64,000 nt of DNA from assembly GCF_014050145.1 (NCBI RefSeq), contig NZ_JACFYF010000003.1, positions 1 to 64,000 on the forward strand, in the 5' to 3' direction. The stretch's first letter is position 1; each line of letters begins with the position of its first letter. The notes beneath the pieces are model-generated. The model was not told the DNA's origin and made no database searches. It was given only the letters and a program-made list of their open reading frames with translations. Below are positions 1-9,871 of the stretch, one piece after another. This stretch comes from Vibrio marinisediminis (lineage in GTDB: Bacteria; Pseudomonadota; Gammaproteobacteria; Enterobacterales; Vibrionaceae). The translations under genes were made by a program, and so were the position numbers.

Positions 1-32
1 AACCTGTACTAATTGCCCGTGAGGCTTAACCA
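1..32 (+). rRNA. 23S ribosomal RNA, 3' end only
   Basis: The first 32 bases match the conserved 3' terminus of bacterial 23S rRNA (the stretch ending GAGGCTTAACC). The rest of the gene lies outside the window. It is followed by a spacer of about 120 bases and then 5S rRNA, the normal order of an rRNA operon. The exact 3' nucleotide is inferred by comparison with the E. coli end. Confidence 0.9.
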
Positions 33-153
33 TACAACACCCAAAGGGTTTTGATGGACTCAATGCAAGAACATTGAATGTGTATTTAGAACTTTAAACA
101 GCTTTCCAGATTTTTTGCCTTCAGTTTTCAAAACTGAAAGTAAAGTAAGAATT

Positions 154-273
154 TGCTTGGCGACCATAGCGTTGCGGACCCACCTGATTCCATGCCGAAC
201 TCAGAAGTGAAACGCAATAGCGCCGATGGTAGTGTGGGGCTTCCCCATGTGAGAGTAGGACATCGCCAGGCTT
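154..273 (+). rRNA. rrf: 5S ribosomal RNA
   Basis: About 120 nt with the canonical gammaproteobacterial 5S features: a 5' end TGCTTGGCGACCATAGCG, the internal CCGAACTCAGAAGTGAAACG segment, and a 3' strand CATCGCCAGGC that pairs with the 5' end. It sits between the 23S end and a tRNA-Asp gene, as in many Vibrio rRNA operons. The ends are set by the terminal helix and may be off by one or two bases. Confidence 0.95.
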
Positions 274-315
274 TAAATTATGAACGCTTGTTAGCAATAA
301 CGAGTATTCCACTGC

Positions 316-392
316 GGAGTGGTAGTTCAGTTGGTTAGAATACCGGCCTGTCACGCCGGGGGTCGCGGGTTCGAGTCCCGTCCACTCCGCCA
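316..392 (+). tRNA. tRNA-Asp (GTC)
   Basis: A 77-nt cloverleaf with acceptor strands GGAGTGG/CCACTCC, T loop GGTTCGAGTCC and encoded CCA. The anticodon is GTC in the loop CTGTCAC. It lies 42 nt after 5S rRNA and is probably processed from the rRNA operon transcript. The sequence closely follows E. coli tRNA-Asp. Confidence 0.97.
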
Positions 393-399
393 CTTATTG

Positions 400-430
400 A
401 AAAGCCCTGCTAGAAATAGCAGGGCTTTTT
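400..430 (+). terminator. Rho-independent terminator of the rRNA/tRNA-Asp operon
   Basis: Perfect hairpin AAAAGCCCTGC / GCAGGGCTTTTT with the 9-nt loop TAGAAATA plus flank, starting 8 nt after the tRNA-Asp CCA and ending in a T run. Confidence 0.93.
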
Positions 431-691
431 CACATCTGTTGATTCTTCATTTGTATCTCTACAGCAATTTGGGTTGCCGTATGCAGGCTATTGATTTATC
501 GAAAGGTAAACCTTTATATAATCGTTTTTATCCTACTATTTCCTATTCTGCATTTAGTTATTATTGTTTGATTATCGACCGTTAATAATCACGATAGATG
601 ATCGCTATTGAACTTATTTGCCAGCAACGCTAAAACCCCACATAGGGTTATTGTTCTTACTAATTGGGGTAAGACAAAATGTAGGAGAGTC
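431..691. other. Intergenic region between the rRNA operon and the next gene
   Basis: About 260 AT-rich bases with no convincing RNA gene or repeat. Longer readings that begin at position 319 or 608 on the plus strand run through this region, but they overlap tRNA-Asp or lack a ribosome binding site. It must hold the promoter of the 692-1821 gene pair. I could not place one with confidence. Confidence 0.5.
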
Positions 692-1096
692 GTGTTGCGA
701 ATAATAGGAATGCTATCAGCAATCTGTCTTACTCTGTTGTTTTCAAATACAACGGATGAGCCGCTATTATCTCGCGATTCTAATCTCTACAACATTGTGA
801 GCCCGCAGCAAGGTCAAGCTAAGCGATTATCTTTAGGTATAGAAGCGAAGCCTCACAACAACCCGTTACACACCGTATTTTGCCGTTATTTATATAAGCC
901 AACAGAACGGCAAAACCTACCTACCTATTTTTTACCTACCAATGATTCGATCTATGCGAATGTGAATTTGCTCTCTTCGCTACGCTATCGAGAGCTAGAA
1001 GGTGAAATATATCCACGAGTGCGACGAGATTATGAGTCTAATCTTATCTACCGTTTTATTCATAGCCGAAATGCTATTCCTTTATTTAGCGCATGA
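692..1096 (+). CDS. Unrecognised small protein with N-terminal hydrophobic segment
   Basis: 134 aa from the GTG at 692, chosen because AGGAG at 683-687 sits 4 bases upstream. The frame is open back to 608, but the longer start has no ribosome binding site. The first 20 or so residues (LRIIGMLSAICLTLLFSN) look like a signal peptide or signal anchor. The rest is polar and Tyr/Arg-rich, with a single Cys and no motif I recognise. It ends 26 bases before the DedA gene on the same strand, so the two may be co-transcribed. Function is unknown. The hydrophobic leader, ribosome binding site and operon position support a real gene, but I cannot exclude a chance frame. Confidence 0.5.
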   Translation: MLRIIGMLSAICLTLLFSNTTDEPLLSRDSNLYNIVSPQQGQAKRLSLGIEAKPHNNPLHTVFCRYLYKPTERQNLPTYFLPTNDSIYANVNLLSSLRYRELEGEIYPRVRRDYESNLIYRFIHSRNAIPLFSA

Positions 1097-1122
1097 TTTG
1101 ATTTGGTTTATGAGGTAATAAG

Positions 1123-1821
1123 ATGTTGGATTCAATTATTGATGTTTTGATGGCCCTTTGGCATCAAGACTTTACGACGTTAATGACACCAGGTAGTGCC
1201 GTGATGGTCTATTTTGTTGTTGGTGCATTGATATTTCTAGAGAGCGGGTTTATTCCGGCAGCTCCTTTCCCTTGCGATAGTGTTGTTGTTCTCTCGGGGA
1301 CATTAGCTGCTGTCGGTGTTCTCGACCCGATTCTGGTGTTAGTGATTATTGCTACTTGTGCTGCTGTGGGCAGTTGGGCTGCTTATGTGCAAGGGCGTTG
1401 GTTAAATCGTTTACCTAAGGTTCAAGGTTGGGTTAAAGCCGTTCCTCAAAAGCGATTACAGCAAGTTGATGTGCTGCTGAGCAAGCATGGTTTGGTCGCT
1501 CTGTTTTGTGCGCGTTTTGTTCCTGTTGTACGTTCATTGCTGCCTTTAATGATGGGGATGCGCGCTAACAAGGTGAACAAGTTTCATTATTTTGCATGGC
1601 TGAGTGCCATTTTATGGACATTGCTGCTCTGTTCTTTAGGCATGTTGCTACCGATGTTGCCAGAGCATATTAGTAAATTAGTTACCATGGGTTTGATGGC
1701 GGCACCCGTTATTACGCTGGCAACTGCTGTATTAGGTTTTGTAACGGTTCGAGCTCGTAAGGTATGGCAGGAACAGCACTCAGTAAAAGCAAAACCGGTA
1801 GTAGATAAAACTGAGCATTGA
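1123..1821 (+). CDS. DedA family inner-membrane protein
   Basis: 232 aa. DedA proteins are inner-membrane members of the DedA/VTT family. Several E. coli members are tied to undecaprenyl-phosphate or phospholipid translocation, envelope integrity and proton-motive-force homeostasis. Visible here are the family signature around residues 37-50 (FLESGFIPAAPFPCDS), a hydrophobic re-entrant region after it, the conserved FCARFVPVVRSLLPLMMG segment near residues 125-145, and two or three C-terminal hydrophobic segments. AGG at 1112-1114 supports the start. The gene follows the unrecognised 134-aa protein and ends at a bidirectional terminator shared with the convergent antiporter. The substrate is not predictable; some Vibrio DedA proteins are C55-P translocases. 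Confidence 0.9.
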   Translation: MLDSIIDVLMALWHQDFTTLMTPGSAVMVYFVVGALIFLESGFIPAAPFPCDSVVVLSGTLAAVGVLDPILVLVIIATCAAVGSWAAYVQGRWLNRLPKVQGWVKAVPQKRLQQVDVLLSKHGLVALFCARFVPVVRSLLPLMMGMRANKVNKFHYFAWLSAILWTLLLCSLGMLLPMLPEHISKLVTMGLMAAPVITLATAVLGFVTVRARKVWQEQHSVKAKPVVDKTEH

Positions 1822-1882
1822 TTCATTATTAGAGCTTTTGGGCTACCATGATCCAAATGCACCTTAATCTCATATGATCAAA

Positions 1883-1908
1883 AAAAGACAGCCAAATGGC
1901 TGTCTTTT
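1883..1908. terminator. Bidirectional terminator between dedA-like and antiporter genes
   Basis: Hairpin AAAAGACAGCC / GGCTGTCTTTT flanked by A-rich sequence on the left and T-rich sequence on the right, between two convergent genes. It can serve both strands. Confidence 0.85.
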
Positions 1909-1940
1909 GTATATTTGCATTTATGTGTGTCCAGTCATTA

Positions 1941-3230
1941 TTAGCTCGTTTGATCGAGCTCTTTTTCTGCCTGCTTGGCTTTTTCGATCATTGGTGTAAT
2001 GGTCGAGCCTTGAATGAGGATTGAGAAGACAACCACGGAGTAGGTCATCACTAGAATGACTTCTTTTACGTCGATCAGTTTGTCAGGAATAACCCAGATC
2101 CCTGCTGGGATGGATAGTGCCATCGCAAGAGCAAGACCGCCACGTAAGCCTCCCCAAGTGAGTATTCGGATTGACCAAGGGTTATAGCTTCTACAACGTT
2201 TAAAACCAATATAAGACAAGAACACGCTGAGGTAGCGACCTGTTAATACTAAAGGTATCGCAAATGCCATCAGAATAAAGTCTTCCTTGTGGAATTCGAA
2301 CAACAACATCGACATACCGATCAATAAGAAAAGTATCCCGTTCAAGAACTCATCGACTAATTCCCAGAAATGGTCTAAATGATCTTCACTCTCTTTAGAG
2401 AAACCAATATAACGAGTCCAGTTGCCAATCATTATTCCTGAGACGACCATCGCTAACGGACCTGATACATGTAGTATCTCAGCAAATGCGTAACCAGCGG
2501 TTGGAATACCTATGGTAAGTAGCAGCTCCATGGAATGGTCATCGGTTGCACTGATGAGATAGTGGAAGATTAAACCGAGCACTAAGCCATAAGCTATGCC
2601 ACCTATCGCCTCTTGAATAAACAGCATGGTGACACTGCCAATTGTTGGTGCTTCTGTGCCAAATGCGATGGTGTAGATGGTGACAAAGATAACCAAGCCA
2701 AAACCATCATTAAACAGTGATTCGCCTTCAATCTGAGTCGATATTCGTTTTGGAGCATTTAATTTCTTAACAATGGCTAGAACGGCAATTGGATCGGTAG
2801 GAGAGATGAGTGCGCCAAATAACAAACAATAGACCAACTCAAAATGGATCCCCGTTAATACACAAAATCCATAGAGAGCGAAACCGATGAAAAATGTGGA
2901 AAACAGAGTCGCGCCAAGTGCCAGTACTGTGATTTCCCATTTTTGATCTTTTAAGTTGGGAAGCTTGATACTTAAACCGCCGGCGAACAGTAAAAAGCCG
3001 AGTATGCCTTTTAATAGAAAATCTTCGAAATTGATACTAGCAATCGTGTGGGTTGCAATTTCAGTGAGTTCGAACCAATCGTTTTGACCAGCGATTAAGA
3101 TAAGTAACGATAGCATCATCGACCCTGCGGTAATTGCTATAGTTGTTTGCATCTTACCTATTTTGCTGTTTACAAAGGCAATGAGCATTGCAGCGGCTGA
3201 TAAAAAACAAAGCGTGTAGTAGACCGACAT
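1941..3230 (-). CDS. CPA1-type cation:proton antiporter (NhaP-like)
   Basis: 429 aa from the ATG at 3230 (MSVYYTLCFL). The frame extends to a TTG at 3293, but that start has no ribosome binding site and adds hydrophilic residues ahead of TM1. About 12-13 hydrophobic segments are apparent. Family hallmarks are the ALISPTDPIAVLAI segment with its transport aspartate, and the EGESLFNDGFGLVIF segment containing the FND motif, both typical of Na+/H+ antiporters of the CPA1 group. The short cytoplasmic C-terminus ends in charged residues. It likely exports Na+ or K+ in exchange for H+, fitting a marine organism. It is divergent from metH and convergent with the DedA gene. Confidence 0.9.
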   Translation of the reverse strand: MSVYYTLCFLSAAAMLIAFVNSKIGKMQTTIAITAGSMMLSLLILIAGQNDWFELTEIATHTIASINFEDFLLKGILGFLLFAGGLSIKLPNLKDQKWEITVLALGATLFSTFFIGFALYGFCVLTGIHFELVYCLLFGALISPTDPIAVLAIVKKLNAPKRISTQIEGESLFNDGFGLVIFVTIYTIAFGTEAPTIGSVTMLFIQEAIGGIAYGLVLGLIFHYLISATDDHSMELLLTIGIPTAGYAFAEILHVSGPLAMVVSGIMIGNWTRYIGFSKESEDHLDHFWELVDEFLNGILFLLIGMSMLLFEFHKEDFILMAFAIPLVLTGRYLSVFLSYIGFKRCRSYNPWSIRILTWGGLRGGLALAMALSIPAGIWVIPDKLIDVKEVILVMTYSVVVFSILIQGSTITPMIEKAKQAEKELDQTS

Positions 3231-3333
3231 GAAGGGACTCTTGTGTAACATTTTGTAACTAGTAATTCTGTGCTTAAGCGCAACAAATGGCAAACATTAT
3301 TTCATCACCCTCGTATCATACATTTGCATCTTT

Positions 3334-3349
3334 AGACGTCTAGACTCCT
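3334..3349 (+). promoter_or_regulatory. Tandem MetJ boxes upstream of metH
   Basis: Two adjacent 8-bp units: AGACGTCT (a perfect match to the MetJ consensus) at 3334-3341 and AGACTCCT (6 of 8) at 3342-3349, 50-66 bases before the metH start. MetJ binds two or more tandem boxes with S-adenosylmethionine as corepressor. A possible -35 TAGACT (3341-3346) and -10 TAGGAT (3363-3368) with 16-nt spacing would place the boxes over the promoter. That promoter assignment is inference. Confidence 0.7.
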
Positions 3350-3399
3350 TTTCTTTCTGTGTTAGGATGGAAGGATAATCAAAGGAATGAGGTTGTATT

Positions 3400-6300
3400 G
3401 TGGAAAGCAAGTTAAGACAACAAATAATAGCGCAGCTAAAGCAACGTATTCTGCTGATCGATGGTGGTATGGGCACCATGATTCAAGACTACAAACTGGA
3501 AGAGCAAGATTATCGTGGTGAGCGTTTCGCTGACTGGCATTGTGATCTTAAAGGTAACAATGACCTCTTGGTTCTGAGCCAGCCAAAACTTATTAAAGAT
3601 ATACACGCGGCTTACTTAGAAGCTGGTGCTGACATCCTTGAAACCAACACCTTCAACTCTACCACTATCGCCATGGCTGACTATGACATGGAAAGCCTGA
3701 GTGATGAGATTAACTTTGCCGCGGCAAAATTAGCCCGTGAGGTTGCGGATGAATGGACGGAAAAAACACCTGATAAGCCTCGTTATGTTGCAGGGGTGCT
3801 TGGTCCGACAAACCGTACTTGCTCTATCTCTCCCGATGTTAATGACCCAGGCTACAGAAACGTCTCATTTGATGAATTGGTTGAGGCATATTCAGAGTCT
3901 ACTCGCGCGCTGATTAAAGGCGGTTCGGATCTCATTCTCATCGAAACTATCTTCGATACCTTAAATGCGAAAGCGTGTGCTTACGCTGTCGACTGTGTTT
4001 TTGAGGAACTTGGTTTTGCTTTGCCTGTGATGATCTCAGGCACGATCACCGACGCGTCAGGACGAACGCTTTCGGGACAAACGACTGAAGCTTTTTATAA
4101 CTCACTACGCCATGTGAGACCGATCTCCTTTGGACTTAACTGTGCACTTGGTCCTGATGAATTACGTCCTTATGTTGATGAGCTGTCGCGTATCTCTGAA
4201 ACCTTCGTTTCTGCGCACCCAAATGCAGGTTTGCCAAATGCATTCGGTGAATATGATTTGTCGCCAGAAGAGATGGCAGCACACGTAAAAGAGTGGGCAC
4301 AAAGTGGGTTCTTAAACCTGATTGGTGGCTGTTGTGGTACCACGCCTGAACATATCCGTCATATGGCAATGGCTGTAGAAGAGGTGGCTCCTCGCACATT
4401 GCCTGATCTACCTGTATCTTGTCGCTTGTCTGGGCTAGAGCCTTTAACTATCGAGAAAGAAACCCTATTTATCAATGTTGGTGAACGCACCAACGTGACG
4501 GGTTCAGCTCGTTTTAAACGTCTGATCAAAGAAGAGCTTTATGATGAAGCATTAGACGTTGCGCGCCAGCAAGTAGAAAATGGCGCACAGATCATCGATA
4601 TCAATATGGATGAAGGCATGCTCGATGCGGAAGCGTGTATGAAGCGTTTCTTAAACCTGTGTGCTTCTGAGCCTGAAATCTCCAAAGTGCCGATAATGGT
4701 CGACTCTTCAAAGTGGGAAGTGATCGTCGCAGGTCTGAAATGCATCCAAGGTAAGGGCATAGTCAACTCTATCTCTCTAAAAGAGGGCAAAGAGAAATTT
4801 ATTGAGCAAGCGAAATTGATTCGTCGCTTTGGTGCTGCCGTTGTGGTGATGGCATTTGATGAAGTGGGACAAGCGGAGACTCGTCAACGCAAATTAGAAA
4901 TTTGTACCAATGCTTATCGCATTTTGGTTGATGAAGTGGATTTCCCGCCAGAAGACATTATTTTTGACCCGAACATCTTTGCGGTGGCAACGGGTATTGA
5001 TGAGCACAACAACTACGCGGTTGATTTTATAGAGGCAGTGGCAGATATAAAACGTGAGCTTCCTTATGCGATGATCTCTGGCGGTGTTTCTAACGTCTCG
5101 TTCTCTTTCCGTGGCAACAACTATGTTCGTGAAGCTATTCATGCTGTGTTCCTTTACCACTGTTTTAAAAACGGTATGGATATGGGGATCGTAAACGCCG
5201 GTCAACTTGAAATTTACGACAACGTACCCGATAAATTGCGTGAAGCCGTTGAAGATGTAGTGCTTAACCGTCGTGATGATGGTACTGAGCGTTTACTGGA
5301 TATCGCGGATGAATATCGTGAAAACGCCGTTGGTAAGGTGGAAGATACGTCAGCATTGGAATGGCGAACTTGGGCGGTAGAAAAGCGCCTTGAACATGCG
5401 CTTGTAAAAGGCATCACTGAGTTTATTGTTGAAGATACTGAAGAGGCAAGAGTAAATGCTTCAAAGCCATTAGAGGTGATTGAGGGGCCTTTAATGGACG
5501 GTATGAACGTTGTGGGTGATCTATTTGGTGAGGGGAAGATGTTTTTGCCTCAGGTGGTTAAATCTGCCCGAGTGATGAAGCAGGCGGTTGCTCACCTGGA
5601 ACCTTACATTAATGCTTCAAAAGAAGCGGGTTCTTCAAATGGTAAAATCTTACTTGCAACGGTGAAAGGTGATGTGCATGACATCGGCAAAAATATTGTT
5701 GGTGTCGTACTACAGTGTAATAACTATGAGATCATCGATCTTGGCGTGATGGTGCCATGCGAGAAAATTTTAAAAGTGGCCAAAGAAGAAAACGTCGACA
5801 TTATCGGTTTGTCAGGGCTTATCACCCCATCATTGGATGAAATGGTTCATGTGGCAAAAGAGATGGAGAGACTTGAACTTGATCTACCACTACTGATTGG
5901 CGGTGCGACCACATCAAAAGCGCACACTGCGGTGAAGATCGAGCAAAACTACAAGAACCCGGTGGTGTATGTTAATAATGCCTCACGCGCCGTTGGGGTT
6001 TGTACCTCTTTATTATCAGATGTTCTTCGTCCTGCTTTCGTGGAGAAGTTGGACGCAGACTATGTGCGAGTTCGTGATCAGCACAATCGCAAAAAACCAC
6101 GTACGAAGCCTGTCACCTTAGAAGTTGCTCGAGCGAATAAAGTCGCGATTGATTGGGATAGCTACACCCCGCCAGTGCCCAAAAAGCCGGGAGTGCATAT
6201 ATTTGATGATTTCGATGTGTCGATTCTACGTAACTACATCGATTGGACGCCGTTTTTTATGACGTGGTCTTTGGTGGGCAAATACCCAACCATTTTCCAA

Positions 6301-7080
6301 CATGAAGAAGTGGGTGAAGAAGCGCAGCGATTATTTAAAGATGCCAATGATTGGCTCGATAGAATTGAGCGAGAAGGATTACTGAAATCTCGTGGTATGT
6401 GTGCATTATTCCCTGCTGCCAGTGTTGGCGATGATATTGAAGTGTACACGGATGAATCTCGTAGCGAAGTGGCAAAAGTTCTGCACAACCTTCGCCAGCA
6501 AACGGAAAAGCCAAAAGGCTTTAACTATTGCCTATCTGATTATATCGCGCCTAAAGAGTCGGGTAAGCGAGATTGGATTGGTGGCTTTGCGGTGACGGGT
6601 GGTGTGGGTGAAAGAGAACTAGCCGATGAGTTTAAAGCACAAGGCGATGATTATAATGCAATTATGATCCAAGCCGTTGCCGATCGATTGGCTGAAGCGT
6701 TTGCCGAATATTTACATGAACGAATTCGTAAAGAGATCTGGGGATACTCTCCAGATGAAAATCTATCTAATAGCGATTTGATCCGTGAGAAATATCAAGG
6801 TATTCGCCCAGCACCTGGTTACCCAGCTTGTCCTGAACATACCGAAAAAGGGGCATTGTGGGAACTACTCAAAGTTGAAGAGTCGATTGATATGTCGCTA
6901 ACGAGCAGTTATGCGATGTGGCCGGGAGCTTCGGTGTCGGGTTGGTATTTCTCTCACCCTGATTCTCGTTATTTTGCCATTGCTCAGATCCAAGAAGATC
7001 AAGCGCAAAGTTATGCTGACCGTAAAGGCTGGGATCGATTAGAAGCAGAGAAATGGTTAGGACCTAACCTGAATGGTTAA
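3400..7080 (+). CDS. metH: Cobalamin-dependent methionine synthase
   Basis: 1226 aa, the same size as E. coli MetH (1227). It transfers the methyl group of 5-methyl-tetrahydrofolate to homocysteine via methylcobalamin in the cytosol. Domains in order: homocysteine-binding barrel (residues 1-325, zinc ligands in the GGCCGT motif near 310); pterin-binding barrel (about 355-630, starting [12 protein letters not shown]); B12 cap and Rossmann domain (about 650-890) with the DVHDIGK motif carrying the cobalt-ligating His; C-terminal AdoMet-binding reactivation domain (about 900-1226) with the [12 protein letters not shown] motif. The GTG start at 3400 is supported by GAGG at 3389-3392. MetJ boxes lie upstream, and a terminator follows within 30 bases. 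Confidence 0.98.
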   Translation: MESKLRQQIIAQLKQRILLIDGGMGTMIQDYKLEEQDYRGERFADWHCDLKGNNDLLVLSQPKLIKDIHAAYLEAGADILETNTFNSTTIAMADYDMESLSDEINFAAAKLAREVADEWTEKTPDKPRYVAGVLGPTNRTCSISPDVNDPGYRNVSFDELVEAYSESTRALIKGGSDLILIETIFDTLNAKACAYAVDCVFEELGFALPVMISGTITDASGRTLSGQTTEAFYNSLRHVRPISFGLNCALGPDELRPYVDELSRISETFVSAHPNAGLPNAFGEYDLSPEEMAAHVKEWAQSGFLNLIGGCCGTTPEHIRHMAMAVEEVAPRTLPDLPVSCRLSGLEPLTIEKETLFINVGERTNVTGSARFKRLIKEELYDEALDVARQQVENGAQIIDINMDEGMLDAEACMKRFLNLCASEPEISKVPIMVDSSKWEVIVAGLKCIQGKGIVNSISLKEGKEKFIEQAKLIRRFGAAVVVMAFDEVGQAETRQRKLEICTNAYRILVDEVDFPPEDIIFDPNIFAVATGIDEHNNYAVDFIEAVADIKRELPYAMISGGVSNVSFSFRGNNYVREAIHAVFLYHCFKNGMDMGIVNAGQLEIYDNVPDKLREAVEDVVLNRRDDGTERLLDIADEYRENAVGKVEDTSALEWRTWAVEKRLEHALVKGITEFIVEDTEEARVNASKPLEVIEGPLMDGMNVVGDLFGEGKMFLPQVVKSARVMKQAVAHLEPYINASKEAGSSNGKILLATVKGDVHDIGKNIVGVVLQCNNYEIIDLGVMVPCEKILKVAKEENVDIIGLSGLITPSLDEMVHVAKEMERLELDLPLLIGGATTSKAHTAVKIEQNYKNPVVYVNNASRAVGVCTSLLSDVLRPAFVEKLDADYVRVRDQHNRKKPRTKPVTLEVARANKVAIDWDSYTPPVPKKPGVHIFDDFDVSILRNYIDWTPFFMTWSLVGKYPTIFQHEEVGEEAQRLFKDANDWLDRIEREGLLKSRGMCALFPAASVGDDIEVYTDESRSEVAKVLHNLRQQTEKPKGFNYCLSDYIAPKESGKRDWIGGFAVTGGVGERELADEFKAQGDDYNAIMIQAVADRLAEAFAEYLHERIRKEIWGYSPDENLSNSDLIREKYQGIRPAPGYPACPEHTEKGALWELLKVEESIDMSLTSSYAMWPGASVSGWYFSHPDSRYFAIAQIQEDQAQSYADRKGWDRLEAEKWLGPNLNG

Positions 7081-7108
7081 AGCCTAGTTGTCTATATTCT
7101 AAAAACTA

Positions 7109-7136
7109 AAAAGCGCTGTAAAAACAGCGCTTTTTT
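7109..7136. terminator. Bidirectional terminator between metH and mgtE
   Basis: Hairpin AAAAGCGCTGT / ACAGCGCTTTTTT with an AAAA loop, between the ends of two convergent genes. It has A- and T-rich flanks for both directions. Confidence 0.9.
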
Positions 7137-7155
7137 AATACGAGTACAAATTAGA

Positions 7156-8511
7156 CTAAATCAATATTGTTGCTAAGCCTAGGAAGACGGATAAACCAAT
7201 AACATCGGTTACGGTTGTTAATGCCATACCGCCAGCAAGTGCCGGATCGATATTCATTTTCTTTAGCATGACTGGAATCATCACTCCCGCAATACCGGCG
7301 ACCAAAAGATTGGTCATCATCGCAGCTGAAATAATACCGCCAAGTATCCAATTACCTTTCCAAGCAACAACGATACCGCCAATGATTAATGCCCACAGCA
7401 CCCCATTCAAAAAGCCGATCGCGGCTTCTTTCATCAATAGTTCGCGTTTGTTGGCATCACCGATATGACCTAATGCTAAACCGCGAATAACGAGCGCAAC
7501 GGTTTGGTTACCAGCCACCCCACCCATCGAAGGTACAATGGTCATGAGTACCGCAATCGCAGCCATTTGATCTAAAGTTGCTTCGAACATGTTGGAGACC
7601 GAAGCCGCTGCAAGGGCTGCAAGGACGTTGGCTCCCAGCCAAATACTACGTTTTCGTGCGGATTTTACTACTGGCGCAAAGGTATCTTCATCGTCATCCA
7701 GACCCGCCATACTCATCATTGAGTGTTCGGCATCTTCACGGATAACGTCAACCACATCATCAATGGTAATACGACCCACTAATTGCTGGTTTTCATCAAT
7801 GACAGGTGCAGATACCCAGTTACGACGTTCAAATAGACTTGCCACATCGGAGTCACTCATGGTGACTTCAATGGCGTCGTCCGCATCTTCCATCACTTCT
7901 GCTACTCTGACATCAGGCTGTGTCGTTAGCACCGTCATCAAAGATAGTTCGCCGATCAAACGATTCTCAGCATCAATGACATAGAGCGCATCGGTTGCCT
8001 CTGGCAGTTCGCCTCGCATGCGCAAATAACGCAAAACAACGTCAATATCGACGTCACCACGAATGGTGATTACGTCGGTATTCATTAAGCTACCCGCACT
8101 ATCCTCAGGATAGGAAAGGGCAGTTTCGACACGCTGGCGTTCTTCGTCATCCATTTGGGAGAGAACTTCGCGCGAAACGTCGTCAGGAAGACTTCGAAGT
8201 ACATAAGCCACATCATCGGTGTCCATGCCTTCGGTTGCTTCTGCGAGCATCTCTGGTGCCATGCGTGACACCAAGTCATCTTTTACATCCTCGCTTAGTT
8301 CGTCGAGGATTTCACCGTAATCTTCCGGATCGGTAAGTTGCCAAAGAACTTCACGGCTTTTACGCGGTGATGCCTCTAATAAATGAGCGATATCTTCTGG
8401 TTCCATGTCTTGCAGTTGGCGGCGGACATGGACGAAACGACCATTTTCTAGAGCTTCAGTGACTTCTTGGAGGGCTTGGTGAGCTTGATCGAATTCTATT
8501 TGCTCTGCCAT
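7156..8511 (-). CDS. mgtE: Magnesium transporter MgtE
   Basis: 451 aa, the typical MgtE length. Layout: an acidic, helical N domain (about 1-130) built of MgtE_N superhelical repeats; two CBS domains (about 135-255, with DVITIRGDVDID and VSAPVIDENQQLVGRITIDDVVDV); a linking plug helix; and five membrane segments (about 285-450), including the conserved PSMGGVAGNQT loop that follows TM2. MgtE is a Mg2+-gated Mg2+ channel of the inner membrane in which the N and CBS domains close the pore at high cytosolic Mg2+. The ATG at 8511 is preceded by AGGGGGA at optimal spacing. It stands alone, 206 bases downstream of npr, and ends at the terminator shared with metH. Confidence 0.95.
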   Translation of the reverse strand: MAEQIEFDQAHQALQEVTEALENGRFVHVRRQLQDMEPEDIAHLLEASPRKSREVLWQLTDPEDYGEILDELSEDVKDDLVSRMAPEMLAEATEGMDTDDVAYVLRSLPDDVSREVLSQMDDEERQRVETALSYPEDSAGSLMNTDVITIRGDVDIDVVLRYLRMRGELPEATDALYVIDAENRLIGELSLMTVLTTQPDVRVAEVMEDADDAIEVTMSDSDVASLFERRNWVSAPVIDENQQLVGRITIDDVVDVIREDAEHSMMSMAGLDDDEDTFAPVVKSARKRSIWLGANVLAALAAASVSNMFEATLDQMAAIAVLMTIVPSMGGVAGNQTVALVIRGLALGHIGDANKRELLMKEAAIGFLNGVLWALIIGGIVVAWKGNWILGGIISAAMMTNLLVAGIAGVMIPVMLKKMNIDPALAGGMALTTVTDVIGLSVFLGLATILI

Positions 8512-8717
8512 TCATTCCCCCTAACTCTATAGGCTTATAATGTTCTGAATAGTAACTTAATTTTACAACTTGTTTAATAAGATAGTGTTAAGAAAAACAA
8601 TTCTTACTGTGAATTGCTATCCTAGCGCGTTATTACGTCGAAATTAAGTTGTCATTGTAAGAGCCCATCACTACGAAAGAGAGGACTCTCCATTAACGAA
8701 AGGAAAGAAAGCGGTGT

Positions 8718-8996
8718 TTACTCGTCTTCATCAAACTTGTGTTCGATAAGTTGGCATACGGCATCCAAAGCGCTGGTGGCATCGTTGCCTTCAGCTAGAA
8801 TGGTCACGTGTTCGCCTTGAGCAGACTCGAGCATTAATAGCCCCATGACGCTATCTGCGGTGGCGGTTTTCCCTTCGTGACTTTGAATGGTTAGTATGGC
8901 ATCAAATGATTGAGCAAGCTCTACCAATTTGACGGCAGCACGAGCATGTAGCCCCAAGCGGTTTTGAATTAGGACGGTTTTGCTCTCTTGCTGCAT
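8718..8996 (-). CDS. npr: Phosphocarrier protein NPr of the nitrogen PTS
   Basis: 92 aa HPr-like protein. The active-site His is residue 17 in the motif GLHARAA. The second helix segment [12 protein letters not shown] replaces the Ser46 regulatory site region of true HPr, as in NPr. NPr passes phosphate from PtsP (EI-Ntr) to PtsN (EIIA-Ntr). The ATG lies 4 bases after the rapZ stop, and AAGGA inside the rapZ tail serves as ribosome binding site. It is the last gene of the rpoN cluster, in the same order as in E. coli. Confidence 0.93.
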   Translation of the reverse strand: MQQESKTVLIQNRLGLHARAAVKLVELAQSFDAILTIQSHEGKTATADSVMGLLMLESAQGEHVTILAEGNDATSALDAVCQLIEHKFDEDE

Positions 8997-8999
8997 TGA

Positions 9000-9863
9000 T
9001 TAATCCTTGAGATCTTTTTCTAGTGAAGTATGACGGATTTGTACTTGATGCCCTAAGTCGGCAAAGTATTGTCCAATTTGTTGAGTTAAGTAGACTGAGC
9101 GGTGTTTACCACCGGTACAACCGATGGCAACTGTTAGGTAGCTGCGATTGTTTTTTTCTAACAGTGGTAACCAATGCTCAATAAACTTTTGTACCTGAAG
9201 TTTTAGTTCAATGACCTCTTGATGGCTTTCTAAAAAAGCACGAATAGGCGCATCGAGTCCCGTTAATGGGCGCAGTTCAGGTTCCCAATGAGGGTTGGGT
9301 AAAAAGCGGACATCAAATACGTAGTCAGCATCACTTGGCAGACCATATTTAAAGCCAAATGATTGAAATACCATAACCAAGTCTTTCCGTTCACGACCTT
9401 CAACACGGCGTCGAACAGTTTCACTTAGCTCATGTAGGGATTGGTTACTGCTGTCGATGATAAGATCAGCATTCTCTTTAAGCGGAGAAAGAATGCATTT
9501 TTCCTTCTCAATGGCTTGTTCCAAAGAGGTGTTTTCTTGGCTGAGTGACAGCGGGTGAATACGGCGAGTTTCACTGTAGCGTTTAAGCAATGTGTCTTTA
9601 TTAGCGTCCAAAAAAAGTACGCTAACATCGCTTTCCTGTTTTAGTTTAGCTAAGACATCATTAACCAGAGTTGGCTCTTCTGGCAAGTTACGGATATCAA
9701 TACTAACAGCAACATTCTGCTTACTGCCTTGGATGGATTGAACGAACACATCCAACATATTGACTGGTAGGTTGTCGACACAGTAGTAACCCAAGTCTTC
9801 TAATACCCGCAACGCAACACTTTTGCCAGCGCCAGACTGACCACTTACGACGATTAATCGCAT
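9000..9863 (-). CDS. rapZ: RNase adapter protein RapZ (nucleotide-binding)
   Basis: 287 aa. Walker A motif GQSGAGKS at residues 8-15. The C-terminal half contains the conserved [11 protein letters not shown] segment (about residues 247-257) typical of RapZ. In E. coli, RapZ binds glucosamine-6-phosphate and hands the GlmZ sRNA to RNase E, so controlling GlmS and cell-wall precursor supply. Whether this organism has a GlmY/GlmZ system is not visible here. The gene is spaced 8 bases from ptsN and 3 from npr, so it is translated within the same operon. Confidence 0.94.
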   Translation of the reverse strand: MRLIVVSGQSGAGKSVALRVLEDLGYYCVDNLPVNMLDVFVQSIQGSKQNVAVSIDIRNLPEEPTLVNDVLAKLKQESDVSVLFLDANKDTLLKRYSETRRIHPLSLSQENTSLEQAIEKEKCILSPLKENADLIIDSSNQSLHELSETVRRRVEGRERKDLVMVFQSFGFKYGLPSDADYVFDVRFLPNPHWEPELRPLTGLDAPIRAFLESHQEVIELKLQVQKFIEHWLPLLEKNNRSYLTVAIGCTGGKHRSVYLTQQIGQYFADLGHQVQIRHTSLEKDLKD

Positions 9864-9871
9864 ATCAGTGA

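Noticed and set aside
319-585. Open frame running from tRNA-Asp into the downstream spacer
   Set aside because: It starts inside the tRNA gene, crosses the terminator, and has no ribosome binding site or recognisable product.
3100-3400. Cobalamin riboswitch for metH
   Set aside because: The antiporter/metH gap is short and shows no B12-box; only MetJ-type boxes are visible.
8512-8717. M-box Mg2+ riboswitch before mgtE
   Set aside because: The conserved multi-helix pattern is not apparent in 206 bases of mostly AT-rich sequence.
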